Source of the DNA: Sanguinoderma infundibulare
Lineage: Eukaryota > Basidiomycota > Agaricomycetes > Polyporales > Polyporaceae
Reading direction: 5' to 3'
Assembly (NCBI GenBank): GCA_032821775.1
Contig: JAVLRN010000002.1
Span: 4,834,328 to 4,898,327, forward strand
Length of the DNA stretch: 64,000 nucleotides
Below are positions 1-12,189 of the stretch, piece by piece. The notes beneath the pieces are model-generated. The model saw only the letters and a program-made list of their open reading frames with translations. It did no database searches and had not been told where the DNA came from. How positions within the stretch are numbered: the stretch's first letter is position 1; every line of letters starts with the position of its first letter. The translations under genes and the position numbers were made by a program.

Positions 1-3000
1 GGGTAGCGAGTTGCGCTGAACGCTGAATGAAGCTGGAATTCTGCCGATGCGTTCGCGAACCCCGAGGGCGAAGGCGACGTCGGACGATGAGTCAACGCCC
101 TTCACACCTCTCTCTCTCTCTCCCCAGCTCTCTCGCGCCTTCGGTGATTCCGACCCCGCCGGTGTGCGCGCTGGAAACCCCACGTCGATGTGGACAGGTA
201 GAGTAATACCACTACTGCTGCTAAGAGCCTCGCGATGCGTCCGTGATCTGATCTTCTGGCACTAACTAGGGACTTCGCTCGTCGACGCAGACACCTTTCC
301 AAGTATACCTATACGTCAACTTCAAGTTTACGTCTCTGTGTTCGTATTCGTGTTCCCCGCCCCCGCGGCTCTGTCCGTGCTTTGAATCAGTGATTCGCTC
401 ACGGCTTCTTGCAGGTTTTTTTTGCTCCATTCCACGCGCTCGCTCACATAAACGTTCAATTTGGCGTCCGGGCATACCGCGGCCTTGGACTTGGAGAGAT
501 CTAGGTGCCATTCTCCGCATACATGCGATCCGCGCGTGCGTTGCAAGGGCGTGTCGATGCTGTGTCAACCTCGTCTACATGGTGGCTCTGACGCGAGCTT
601 GAGCTTGAGGTCAGGCGCGCGCTGCTGGGTAAGTAAGCAAGTAGCTGAGTTACGAGCTCTTACGAGAGGCTGCGTTCCGCTGGAGATTCGCACGTTCCTA
701 TTCGCTCGCCCCCGTGCGACCTCCGACCGCTCGCTGCTCGCGGTCGCTGCTCATGCTCGAGAGATCGCCGGGCTGGGCAGTGGCAGTTGTCCGCGGCCAA
801 TGGCCGTGCGTTGGGGTATGCCACTACCCGTGGTCGACGTCAGCGTCGCCGTCAGAGGCGTGCGTGGTCCACCGTGTACCAGCGGCTCGAGGCCGGTCGC
901 GCTTCGCATCCGCCTCGTGTCCGCACTGGGGCACTCGCAGACGCAAAATTTCCCGCCGTCTGCCGTCTGCCGTTCGCTCGTTCTCCCGTTCATTCTTCAG
1001 TGCTCAGTTCTGGACGGAGTGAATCATGACCGTTGGGCATCTCGGTTGTCGGCTGTCGGCTGTCGGTGTCTCTCGCACACGCACACACGACGCACCCGTG
1101 TGCGCCCTTGATTTTTTTCGCGCGGATTCGCTGACCTGCGCGGATTCGCTGACTTGCGCGCATTTCCGCATTTCCGTATTTCCGCTTGTCAACGAAGCGT
1201 TCTGTTGCTGCCCTGCTGTTCGTGATCTTCTGCCGGTTGGATATGACCTGCTTACAGGTGAATGATGCGGTGACCGTGACACTCTCCACGCGCTCGTGAG
1301 CCAAACCTCCCAGAAGAATGGCTGGCTAGGTAGTAGGAAGACTTCACGTTTTGTCGCCACAGTAATCGGCGCGCACGTTGGCATGACGTCGATATATAGA
1401 GGGGTGCGAAACAGTTGGTCTTTGATACTTCCTCCTCGAGGGCGGGCAATTCGAGCGTGCGCAGCCGTCGTGAGTCATACGTTATCTCCACATCGTTGCT
1501 TTGAATTCTCCACAGAGCGTCTCGCCTTTTGCTCTCCCTTCACGCCTTTCGAACAGCGATGATTCCGAGCGATATCGTCGGCCTTGATATGGGTCAGCCG
1601 CCCTAGCTCGTGGGGGCCACGGACCCCCGCAGCGCGCGCACGTCCGACTCAGACGTTCGATGGGTCACTTCGATGCTTGATGCTCTTGGACAGGGCAGTG
1701 GGTGTGCTCCCCTGTGCCGTTTCCCCCGCCGAATTCCAGAGATCGTCTCTCCCTCTGTACAGGAGGCTTTAGCGTGCGCTCGCGGGTGCGTGGCTGCATT
1801 CTCGTGGTGTTCTTTCGATCTTGGGGCGTCCTAGATAGGCCAACTGCAAGTGTCGCGAGGCCGTCGCCCACTGGCATTTTCCGTTTAACGTTACGCGTCG
1901 GAGACCTATTCTCACAGATTCGAAGCTGACGTGGGAGCCGTGGAGCGTTTGCAAATGCTGGGGTGCGTTCAAACGTTCGTGGCAGAGGCGGGCGTGCAGC
2001 AGCAGGAAGTTGATTCCAGGACGATGGCTCGGCGTGCCTCTCGTAAACGTCTATCAGTCTTCCGCACGGGTGTTCCATGCCAGCTTCTCCTCGCCCGCCC
2101 ACTGGCACTGGCCATTCGTGATAACGTCTCAAGATCTCGAGAAGCGTAGCAATTTGCCAACCGCTGCAGCTCAGGTGACACCGCCTGCCGCAGGAGGAAA
2201 GGCAGCGACTTCTAGCGCTAGCCACAATTGCTCCTTTTTTGGACACAGGTGGCCTCCAGCCCTGGGCGTCTGTGAATTCTGCCAGGCACACCGCCGCCTG
2301 CAAGTACGTCTGCCACTGCACTCACTTGCGCTATCTGCAACCGGGTCACCAACTCCTCACCGCTGTGGTCGCATCTCGAGGCATTCGCGTGCATCAGACT
2401 CAAACATTCCAGGTCTGACGTCGACATCAGCTTGATGCGAGGTCCGTCCAGCCTCTTTCTTTCGTCCTTTCGATGTCTGCTGCGCCCCGTCTCTCATCGG
2501 ACTCCAGTTCAGTTCATCCACTCCATCACACACTCACACGAGCCTATCGAGCCTCCAGGTTGGAACAACCTCAATCTCGACATCTGCACCCTGCCTCTCG
2601 GCGTATCTGCGGCGTTGGTTTTCGGTAACGTTATGTTCGGGCCCCCCGCGCACGAACCCTCCATCTCTCTCTCGCATCTGCGTCCATTAACGCGATTGGT
2701 GGGATCGCGACGTGCTTCTCATGCGGAGTGGACCCCGTCCTATGCGAGGCCGACCAGTGGCCGACCGGAAGACACGCCTCGTGGCCCCCTTCCGTCGCAC
2801 GGATCAGCTTAGCGCCCTCGGGATACCCGTTTTTGTGCGGACGATCCCTGCTTGTCTCTCAATCTCTGGTTCAAGGCTCGGTCGAGAGCGTTTCTGGCCC
2901 CGCGCACGCCGCTGGGGTCGCTATTGCGAACCATCCACTTCGCAGTCTGACTCTGAAATCCATTAACGGCCCCGCGCTTCTGGTCAAAGTGTAAATCTCC

Positions 3001-3590
3001 CCCCTGGCGAGTCTTAAGCAGTACTAGCACTCCCACTAGCCCAAGGGGTGGCAACCGCACGAGCTCGCGACCGGCCTGGATGACTTTCTTTGGAACGAAC
3101 GCGCGTCCATCATGGAGTTCGTGGAGGCTATAGTCGGCAAGGCGTCGCAGCGGAACGGAGGCGGAGGCGGAGACGGGTGCGCCACGACTCTGGGAGGGCC
3201 CGTTCAGCTCCCGCCACCTCCGACGTTCTCGTCACTCGAACCGGCCTTCTTTCGCGATCTGTTCAGTGAGCTGCGCGCGCGCTCGGCTACGAGCACACAC
3301 CCTCGCGCGTGCCAACATTCCTCCGACGCCGACTCCACACGACGGGCAGGATAGCACGTTTGTCCGTTTGCGCTCGCGCGGGCGTGTCATCGCCCCCTCC
3401 TCTTCGGGCTGGACGATCTCGCTTGATGGGTGAAGGCGGGCGCGCACGAGATGCGTTGACGTTGTGTGGTGCGTCTTCTTTTTTTCGCGTTCCAATTCTC
3501 ACTCCGCGCTTCCTCCCGTCTACAGACCCCGCTCTGGGGAGACAGTGCAAGATCAAACACGTTCACCAGGCACACTCACTGGCAGCAGCA

Positions 3591-3610
3591 GCAGCAGCAG
3601 CTGCTGCTGC
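3591..3610. repeat. CAG/CTG palindrome
   Basis: A run of GCA/CAG triplets is followed directly by CTG triplets, making a perfect 20-bp palindrome centred between 3600 and 3601. It can fold as a loopless hairpin. No coding frame around it is convincing. Confidence 0.8.
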
Positions 3611-4370
3611 CACAGCGCGGCGGCTTCCATGCTTCCAAGACGCTCCCATCTCTACAGCTCGCGAGTCGCGACAGGCGTATGAGCGAGCTTCTCGGGCCAA
3701 AGCCTTCCTCCCAGTGCTCGCGCAAGCAATTGTCAGGGCCTTATCGCACTGCGGCTCGGGCGCCGCGATGAGGTGAGCCACTTTCTCTGGGATGTCAGCA
3801 TGTGAATGGTGCGCTCGATAGGTTACGAGAACGCGAAGACAGCTGACGTGCGGTGCCAACTGACTGCCGAGGAGGAGGCGCGGGGTCGGGCTTAAGCTTG
3901 TTCGCGTTCCTTTCTCACTGGACGATCGTAGCTGCAGCAGGTGCTGGCTGTCGAATGTTCTCGTCCACAGAAGCAGGGCCTACCCTCGCATCCGCCGTGG
4001 CGGTCGCTATTGGCTGCGGATGAGAATAGAGAGAAACACAAGTAACTGCTGCAGCTATGGTAAGCATCGGGTGGAAAACAAAGCCGCTCGTACTGATCAC
4101 TGATGTGCGTAGCGGGTGAGCGGGTGCGCGAGATACGCCGTTCGCAGCTATTCGCGATACCTGCTCCGAGAACGTTCAAGTGGTCTGCGGCGTGGCGCGG
4201 TGTCGCGTCGGGCAGTGGTTCCCCTTCCCGCCGGCTTCTCAAGCTCCAGGGGATTTTTCTGCTGACGATGGCCATTCAGTCGAGGCTTCTGTGAGTTTGA
4301 CGGGTCTGAACTTTGAAGGTGACGAGGAGGCGCAGTACCCTTGACGTGAGCACCCGTAAAAAGGGGAGTG

Positions 4371-4400
4371 CTAGATGTTGATATCGATATCAACATCTAG
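4371..4400. repeat. 30-bp perfect palindrome
   Basis: The 15 bases at 4371-4385 are the exact reverse complement of 4386-4400, with no spacer. The centre reads GATATCGATATC. It lies in non-coding sequence. A uninterrupted 30-bp palindrome is not expected by chance; it could be a dimer-binding site or a cruciform. Confidence 0.9.
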
Positions 4401-5056
4401 ACGTCCGAGGACGCCACCGCGGGGGAATGTCCCAGGACGTCTCTGCATGTTAGTGTGTTCCGCAGGGGTGCGGTCGTGCCAATGTTAGATGGGCGCGGCC
4501 CTGACATTGGAACTTGGACGGAAAGAGTCGGGTTATGACGCAAGTTGCGTGTGTCCATGAGACAGGAACCTTGTCGAGCGCAGGACGCGTTTAGCGCGAG
4601 GGCAATACGGTGCTGCGGCTCTCTATCATGATGCGGCTGATTTGCTACGCCGACACCCATAACAGCGGCTTGACTTCAACATGGATTGTTGTGTTTCGTC
4701 TTGTGGCGCCACTGTGGTTCTGTCACCCGTCGTAGTATCTTGTTACAGAAAGCTCGTCTCCGGTCGATGAGGTCACTGATGGCTATGGTTTGTTTCATCG
4801 GTAATCAGAGTTTCCCGGGTGGTACGCTAGTAGTCGTGCATCCCCTCCGTTCCCTCGCCCAAACACAGGATCACATACGATAGGCCCTTCCGGTCCGACG
4901 TCGCAGGCTCGATACGTAGGTACGCCATCCCAACCACCCTGCATTCGTCTCCGTCTCATTCCACGGTGACATCGATCGCGAACTATTCCCAGAGCAGCAG
5001 GCCCCCCTCGGATGTAAGAACACACAGGCGCGGATCCAGAACACGGAACGCGCAAC

Positions 5057-5108
5057 CTCGGACTCGGACTCGGAACGGAGTGCGCCCTCTTCCGAGTCCG
5101 AGTCCGAG
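5057..5108. repeat. Inverted repeat, 19-bp perfect arms, 14-bp loop
   Basis: Arms at 5057-5075 and 5090-5108 are exact reverse complements, built of repeated CGGACT/AGTCCG hexamers. An RNA from either strand would fold into a strong hairpin. The surrounding DNA has no supportable gene. Confidence 0.9.
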
Positions 5109-7161
5109 CTGAGGGGGCTAGATTGCGAGTCCATCGTCCACCGTCCGTGGCCGTCGATCTCACTCTCACCCACCCCCGCGCAACCGATCCGGATCGTCGC
5201 TCGGTTGCGATGTGCACCTCCGTTGCCTTCTCGCCTTCGTCTTCTTCGCTGTGCTTCCGATCCCGAAGGCTAGACTGCGGACGCGGGCCGCAGGAACGGT
5301 GCGGGTGTGCTTCGCAAAGTTCGGGGGCGCGTCGTCATGTTTTTCCCCCTGTCCCTGCCCTCCGTCCCTCGTGTCGTGTTCGTGTTCGTGCTCGGCAAGG
5401 TGCTCGTGCGATCGTGTCGGTGCGTAGGTTTCCGCGAGAGATGCGTCTGCTGCAGCAAAGTGCCAGCCCTCGAACTCTAGACTCGAGAGATCGAGGCGGA
5501 AACCCGGATGCGCGGCGCGACTTATCTATCGCTTATGGCGTTCCTGGGATGGCGTTCTGTCCTTCTCCCGCCCTCCCGCTATGACGCAATGCGGAGTGGC
5601 CGGAACGACAGAAGGGCGACGCGTGCTGTATGGTATATGCTGTCTGTATGCCCGGTACGTCCGTCACGGTCTTTATCGCCATGTCGATGGCGTGCGTGCA
5701 GACGTCCTCGGTGTTACCGGCAAAACGGTACGCTGAGGACGTCGACGAGGAGTGGCACACGGGAAAGACTCTGCTTTCTTTCAGTGGCCCATTATCAATT
5801 TAAGGATTCGGAGGTCATGGCCCGCTCCGAGCCAAGGCGAGTAACAGCAAGACTGCTATTTTAGGTTACCTTACGACGGGATTGTGGATTGAAGGCCGAA
5901 GCCGACTGGAATAAAAAGCAAGCGAAATTTGCGCGCAGGTCTAGGTACGCTTTGGTTTTGTGCTGGCAGCCCGAGTTGGACGTCTTTGAATTCGCAGCGT
6001 CATGCTTGCATTGTCGTTCTTGTCGTGCGGTCGGTACATGGTGCGCTGCACACGTCAAGATGCCGGCGGTATCCGTGCGTGCCGGTGTCCTAATGGATCG
6101 TCGCCATTCCACAAAGGCAAACGAAGCCGGGAGCCACCTCCGAGCTCCTCTGGAAAGATAATGCGGGGCAAACCGATTTTGCACTTCGTCGACACATGGT
6201 CTCTCTTGCCAATCACACCCCAGAGGTCGTCTCGTTTTTCTAGGTCATTCGGGGCTCGTGCCCTGTGCGAGCAAGAAGCGACAGCCACTACCGAGTCGGT
6301 TGATTCGCGTTGTCCTTGCCGAAACCGGAAGGTCCCTTGATGTCGGCCAGTCTGAATGGTCCATACCCCATCGTATTCGGGGCACAGTCCAATGCTGATG
6401 AACATCGCTCCCACGTTTCACTTCAAGGGTGTTTCCGTCGACTCCATCTACGACTCACAGCAGCGACCGCGGATCCTTGGCAAGGCGGTACGAACATCCC
6501 ACCTCAGTTGGAGCGCGTGCTGCTGATGCTCCCTCTCGAACGTAGCCAACACACGAGGGGGTCCGTACTATTCTGAAAGCGGACCTGTCTCGTCATGTCC
6601 TATAGAACTCCGTGTTCGCCGCGTTCTTCTGCACATTCCGTCGTCCCTTGCCATCACGCGGACACTTCGCTTGCGACTCTGCACGAGGCGCGTCGTCGGA
6701 GCCTTTCTGATCCTTCCCTGTCCTTCCGCCGTGATGTTGGATTGTCGGGCGTGATTTTCCCGTTAGGAGCCTTGCCGGGGGTGGGGGTGGGGAACACCTA
6801 ATCATCAACGGCGCATGACGTGTGGGTCTATCGTGCCTCGGGACGTGCGTTCCGGCCGCCGCTACCGATCTGCAAACCGCGCGTCGCTGTCGCTGTCCGG
6901 CCACGTCGACCGAACCATGTTCCCCGGTGCGATGCACGGTACGATGAGCAGATGCAAGACGCAACGTTCCAACGTTTTGCTTCCAACATCGCGTTCAGAG
7001 AAACACGGTTGTAGACGATGACGGATACCGAACGCCTTGCAGGGTAGTGAGCACGGCCAGCTTGATGTTCTTTTGCGTCTTGCGCAATACCAGTACCTAA
7101 GCAGCACTGCATCAACATGATTCCGTACCTTGTCCCCGGCATGCTAGCCTCATGTGCGTTT

Positions 7162-7194
7162 GTCGTCGATCCACATGTGGATAATGTCGACGAC
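7162..7194. repeat. Nested inverted repeat
   Basis: Outer arms at 7162-7169 and 7187-7194 (GTCGTCGA / TCGACGAC) enclose a 12-bp perfect palindrome at 7170-7181 (TCCACATGTGGA). It lies about 400 bp from the tRNA gene in non-coding DNA. Function unknown. Confidence 0.8.
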
Positions 7195-7585
7195 TTGTTC
7201 TCTGTGTGGAACTTGTGCTAGTTAGTCATTTTGTAGGTCTCCCGTGCAACTCGAGCTCTCCCAATCGCGGGGAGAACCCTGGGCGAAGGCTGGGAGCTCA
7301 ACGTCCCATCGACCAAGACAACTTGGACCTACACCAACAAGTTGCCTCACGGGCATGCTAATAATAAATGTGAATTGGTGATAGGACATATCCCTTCACC
7401 CGGCACCGTTGGCTACAGCACCCAATGGTTAGTATGGGGGAATTCAACCAGAATGCTTGTGACCTGCGAGTTTGGGAAAATGCTATACGCAAGAATTGTC
7501 TCGCGATGATGGTACCATCGAGTTTGACTCGTCGTTCATGTTACGGCTGTTGGTACTAACAAAAAGCGATCCTACTTTGAAAAGA

Positions 7586-7667
7586 TGTCCCTAGCCGGAT
7601 TCGAGCCGGCGTCTTCACGGAATTGTGTAGCCACAACGTGATGATCTAACCACTAATCGATAGGGAC
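7586..7667 (-). tRNA. tRNA-His (anticodon GUG) with a short intron
   Basis: Read on the minus strand, a full cloverleaf can be built: a 7-bp acceptor stem (GUCCCUA with UAGGGAC), a 4-bp D stem, a 5-bp anticodon stem (UCACG with CGUGA), a 4-nt variable loop and a 5-bp T stem (GCCGG with CCGGC). The discriminator base is A. The anticodon loop is 17 nt instead of 7; U33 is followed by GUG, so the anticodon reads His codons. The extra 10 nt after position 37 contain CACAA, which can pair with UUGUG of the anticodon loop, as introns in nuclear tRNA precursors often do. The intron boundaries are inferred. Confidence 0.87.
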
Positions 7668-7909
7668 TTGCTCAAGGAGCCGAACAAACTATATATAGCC
7701 ACTAGATATATTACTTAAACAAGGCATGCAACGCGGTCAGCTGACTTGACGCGCGACGCGAGAAGTCGAACCAGCACGTGCGCTTATGTAATGGGGCGGA
7801 CACGCTGTTGGCACGGGGAGAGAGCGATCTGTGTTCTCGTTTGTCGGCCACTTTTCGTCCTCAACGCTCCTCAAGTCTCCGACGACATCGACGGTGTTAG
7901 GCCCACTCG

Positions 7910-10900
7910 ATGTCCGCCCCGCTCTACACCACTATGCCGCCCCCGCCCCGTCGACACCCCCTCGCTGCCGCCCCCAGCCACTACGCCGTCAACCAGCAGC
8001 CCCGTCATGCTCATCCTCCGCCCCCCGCGCCGGGCACGCCTCCTCCCAAGCCACAGGAGCAGGCGAAGCAGCCCTCGTCACCTCCTCTGCCCAGGCAGAA
8101 TGCCAAGGTCACCCCTCCGTCCCCGCCCAAGATCATTACAGACAAGACCCGCACCCTCGAGTTCATGCGTGTAGGCATGCTCGGCGAGGTATGTCATTCT
8201 TTTCCCGTCCCGGTGTTCTATGTCCCTCCAATCACTGTCCTGTTCCCTACCACACTGCACATCCATGCCACAAGAGCTGCGGACCAGGCGCCTCGTGGCC
8301 GGCTGCTCGTTCCGCTGTTTGTTGTCGTGGCTGTGGTTTTTCGAGTGTAGCATTTTGCTCACGTCCGTGTCTCAGCTCTTGCTCAGTTTTTCCCCCTTGG
8401 GATAGCTTGCTTAACCGTTTCCTTTAGGGTGGATTTGCGCGTGTATACGAAGTTCAAGACTCTCGCGGACACAGGTCCGCATGCAAGGTAGTCACAAAGT
8501 GTTCTCTTAAAAGTAAGAAAGCCAAAACCAAAGTACGTCTTTCTCTCCACCCTTGTGTGGCACGTGTTGTGAACGCGTTGCTCCGTGCAGCTTTATGCAG
8601 AAATCAAGATCCACAAGTCGCTCGAGCACCCCAACATCGTCCGCTTCCAAGACTGTTTCGAGGACGAGGACAACGTCTACATGACCCTCGAGCTCTGCCA
8701 CAACGGCTCACTCATGGACATGCTTCGCCGCCGCCGCCGCTTCACCGAGCCCGAAGCCCGCTTCTTCATGGTCCAGCTTATCGGCGCATGCCACTACATG
8801 CACACCCACCAGGTTATCCACCGTGACCTCAAGCTCGGCAACATCTTCCTCGACAAGAACATGAACGTCAAGGTCGGCGACTTTGGCCTCGCTGCGCTCA
8901 TCGAGATCCCTGGCGAGCGCAAGAAGACGATTTGCGGCACGCCCAACTACATCGCGCCGGAGGTCCTCTTCGACCAAGCGAACGGCCACAGCTTCGAGGT
9001 CGACACCTGGTCCATCGGCGTCATCCTCTATACGCTCGTCGTAGGCCGCCCGCCATTCCAGACCAAGGACGTCAAGGCCATCTACAAGTAAGTCGCCCCT
9101 TCCCATCTCGCTTTGCACCCGTTAACCTTCGGATCGCAAAGGCGCATCCGCGACAACGAGTACGAGTTCCCCGCGGACCGCGCGGTCTCGAAGCTGGTCC
9201 AGGAGCTCATCCAGGACATCCTCACGCCGGACCCGGCCCAGCGCCCGACTCTGCACGACATCGTCGACCACGCGTGGTTCACAACCGGGACCGTGCCCGG
9301 CTACATCCCAATATCCGCCCACGACGCGGCCCCGGACTTCCGGCACGTCGCTCGCCACGTCTCCGAGGCGAACCTCGCGCGCCTCCGCCGTGCCTCCTTG
9401 CTCGACGACGACCAGGCGACGAGCATCGCCGTCCCCAGCGCGCCGTCATCACACGGGCAGGAGCGGCAGCAGCCGAGCACGCTCGCGAACAACGGCAAGG
9501 CCCGCGCGGTGAGCTCGAGCCTCGCTCAGCAGGAGAAGGAGTTCCAGAAGGCTATCCAGCCCGGCAGCCCGATCTCTGCGCTGCTGAGCTCCGCGCGGCA
9601 GCCGCTCATCGTCGCGGCGCAGGCAGCACAGCACGGGGCGCGCGGGGAACAGCCGTTGTTGCGGAAGCTGCAGGCGGCGGCGAAGGAGAGCAAGGCCAAG
9701 GGTGCGCAGACGCCACGCGGTGGCAATACAAGGGGTGGCCTGCAGGGCATTGTGGAGGAGGCGTCGTGCGAGGACGAGTACGGGGCGCGTGTGGAGGAGC
9801 TGCGGAAGAAGGAGCTGGAGAGCCAGAAGGCACGGATCGTGGCGCAGATGGTGCCCGTACCTGGGAGCGCGCCGGGGTCGGTGTTCGGTGGGGACGAGCA
9901 GGAGCGGGAGATGGAGCAGGAGATGGAGATGGAGAGGGAGAACGTCCCCCCGCCGAGGACGAGAGATGCGGCAAAGTTGGGGAAGGGGAAGGAGAAGGAG
10001 AAGGCGCGCGAGGACCGGGAGAGCGAGCGCGAACTGCGGGAGGACGCGCCGGGGTCGGGCCCGCTGAAGGTGAACGGGTTCGATGCAGCGGCGCAGACGC
10101 TGACGCAGGCGTTCGAGGCTAAGGCGTTGGGGCGGCTGTTCAGGGACCCGCGCAAGGACGCGGATCTGCCGGACCCGAGGGTGTTCATCGTCTCGTGGGT
10201 GGACTATTGCAACAAGTACGGGATGGGCTACGCGCTCACGGACGGATCGGTGGGCGTGCACTTCAACGACAGCTCGACGGTCGTGCTGTCGCCTGATAAG
10301 CAGTGCGTTTCTTTCTGTTCACTTGGATGTGGGGTGTTTTACTGACCGGGACTTGCAGCCACTTTGACTACATCTCGTCCCGCCGGCAGGGCTCGGTCTA
10401 CGTGCGCAAGAACTACACGGTGTCAGAGTACCCCGAGGAGCTGAAGAATAAGGTCTACCTCCTGAAGCACTTCGAGCGGTACATCATGGACCGCCTGTAC
10501 GGCGACTACGAGTACACGTACGAGGACCTGGAGCGGACGAAGGGCATGGACTTTGTGCAGAAGTACCTCCGTATGAAGCACGTGATCGTCTTCAAGCTCT
10601 CGCACGACGCGCTCCAGTTCAACTTCTACGACCACTCGAAGGTCATCCTCTCGTCGCAGGGCCTGCTGGTGACGCACATCGACAAGAACTACACGCTGAC
10701 GCGTCACTCGCTCGCGGACGTCATGGCGCGGGCGTTGCGCGCTCCCGTTGCGGACGCGGAGGAGGCGAAGTTGAACCAGCGGCTGGTGGACAAGCTGAAG
10801 TACTGCAAGGAGGTGCTGGTGTCGATCCGGAACGCGAGCCAGGGCCAGGCAGGAGGCAGCTCGGCGGGCGAGACGGAGAACTTGGGTGGGGCGGCAGCCG

Positions 10901-10977
10901 CGGCTCCAGCCCCAGCTGCGGCTGCTGAGAAGGCGAGGTCGGTCGTGGGGCGCAACTCAAAGGTGTCGTTGCGGTAG
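7910..10977 (+). CDS. cdc5: Polo-like serine/threonine kinase
   Basis: Mitotic kinase of the Polo/Cdc5/Plk1 family, which controls mitotic entry, spindle poles and cytokinesis. Five exons fit in frame: 7910-8188, 8428-8532, 8591-9087, 9142-10302 and 10359-10977, giving 886 aa. A Pro-rich N-terminus precedes the kinase domain. The glycine-rich loop ([10 protein letters not shown]) is split by intron 1; the catalytic loop HRDLKLGN, the DFGLA motif, the activation segment [14 protein letters not shown] and the C-lobe follow. A long charged linker leads to two polo boxes at the C-terminus (starting near [19 protein letters not shown] and near [16 protein letters not shown]), which bind phosphorylated partners. 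All catalytic residues are present and no disruption is seen. It is longer than animal Plk1 (about 600 aa) because of the fungal linker. The start is the first ATG before the Pro-rich region; an upstream start is possible. Confidence 0.95.
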
Positions 10978-12189
10978 ATTGCGGCGCAGGTCGCGAGTCC
11001 TCGGTCTGCATGTTGGGGTCGATGTGTGCGGATAGAACTCTCAAGCTCGAGTGGTGCGGGCGACGCTAGGTCGTCCGTGTCGGACTTCGTTTCGTCTCTA
11101 CAAGCTCCCCCCTTGCTCAGTTGGTCGTCTCGTCCTCACCGTCAAGTACTATATACCCTGTCAATTTCACGCCCCCGGAGCACGTCTAGCCCCATTTTCC
11201 GCTCTTCCACATCTCGTAGCTCATCGTCGTCCAACGGAACACGTCCCGTATATCTCTGTTCAACAGCTCCTTTGTCTAGTCTCTACTCTCTACTCTCTAC
11301 TCTCTACTCCACATGTTCAAGTTCCCGCCCAAGCCTTGTCTAGCTTCATGCACAACATACATTCAGCACGTTCCGCATTGGACATGTCATGCCCCCGAAT
11401 CGCAACTTCCGGATCCGACTGCACTTCCGATTGCAACTCATCTGACCGACCACGACCACGACTCCATTGACGACTCCCCGACTCCCTCTCACGTTTGGTT
11501 ACGTACGAGTACCGACCGTTCGCTTGCATAATATTAATACACGGATTGATTTCCGTCACGACTGCTCGGGTGTAATCAAGTGTTGTCTCGAGCGAGGTAT
11601 GTACGTCAGGCTACAATGCGGAGAATCTCAGGGTGGTTGGAAGAAGTCTCCGGATCCGATGTCCACTGGACTGAAGTAGTCGGTCGCATGCGTGGCGCGA
11701 GTCAGGCAGCTCAGTGTGGTTAGCCACCATGTCTTGTCACCATTCGAAACTTCAAACGTGTTGGCAAACGCCGTATGCTAACCGCTTGTGTTCTCGGCGA
11801 GGCCAATCCCTCAGCCCAGGACGCGCGTACTACAAGGGACACAGACAGCCTCCATCGTCTGCCGCCTCCATCGACAGCTGCGATGTCGGCTTACGCCCGA
11901 CTTTGTCCTCTACGCATCACTTGCGGGCTCGCCGCAGACATGGGACGTTTCGGGAGGACTCGAGAGATTAGATTAGATCCAGTCGTCATGAAACGTGCCC
12001 GCGCCACCGACTCCGAGACCATCCTCTCTGATCCCCTCGCCATCTAACACACACACCCGTCGCTCTACTTCATTTTCTTCGCATAATCGTCCACTAACAC
12101 CCGAGCCCTCTGCTTCCACCCGCCGGAGGACGACAGGACACGCTGCTTGGTTCTGCGAAACGCGAGCTGGTTGTTCTACATATGTCGCA
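10978..12189. other. Intergenic region with a 7-bp microsatellite and a gene scrap
   Basis: No gene is supportable. At about 11276-11310 lies a tandem run of CTCTACT (roughly five units). Bases 11780-11970 are listed separately as a gene fragment. The remainder shows nothing recognisable. Confidence 0.6.
11780..11970 (+). pseudogene. 5' fragment duplicated from the 16.6-kb gene
   Basis: This stretch matches about 16520-16710 at high but imperfect identity. Both share the segment around ACAGCCTCCATCGTCTGCC and the coding run ending in ..LYASLAGSPQ (16.6-kb copy). Here the start-codon region is changed (ATGTCGGCTTACG) and the frame is lost soon after. It is best read as a truncated duplicate carrying the upstream region and first codons of that gene, with no downstream exons attached. 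Confidence 0.65.

Larger units (their letters stand above)
1..7585. other. Long stretch without a supportable protein gene
   Basis: Both strands show only short, mutually overlapping open frames rich in Arg, Ser and Pro, as expected of GC-rich non-coding DNA. None shows a recognisable domain or a convincing set of exons. The stretch holds simple tracts (a TC run near 110-125, an imperfect TTTCCG repeat near 1155-1185) and several perfect palindromes that are listed separately. A single-exon candidate at 3112-3354 starts in a fair context but is low in complexity and unsupported. Untranslated RNAs cannot be excluded. Confidence 0.6.

Noticed and set aside
461..1111. 216-codon open frame on the plus strand
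   Set aside because: Arg/Ser-rich translation with equally long frames on other strands over the same GC-rich DNA; no domain and no exon context.
8932..10122. Long frame overlapping the Polo-like kinase (396 codons) and several antisense frames there
   Set aside because: Low-complexity shadow of the kinase coding sequence caused by high GC3; the kinase frame carries all conserved motifs.
9449..10261. Leu/Arg-rich 270-codon antisense frame over the kinase linker
   Set aside because: Mirror of a charged low-complexity region; no independent evidence.
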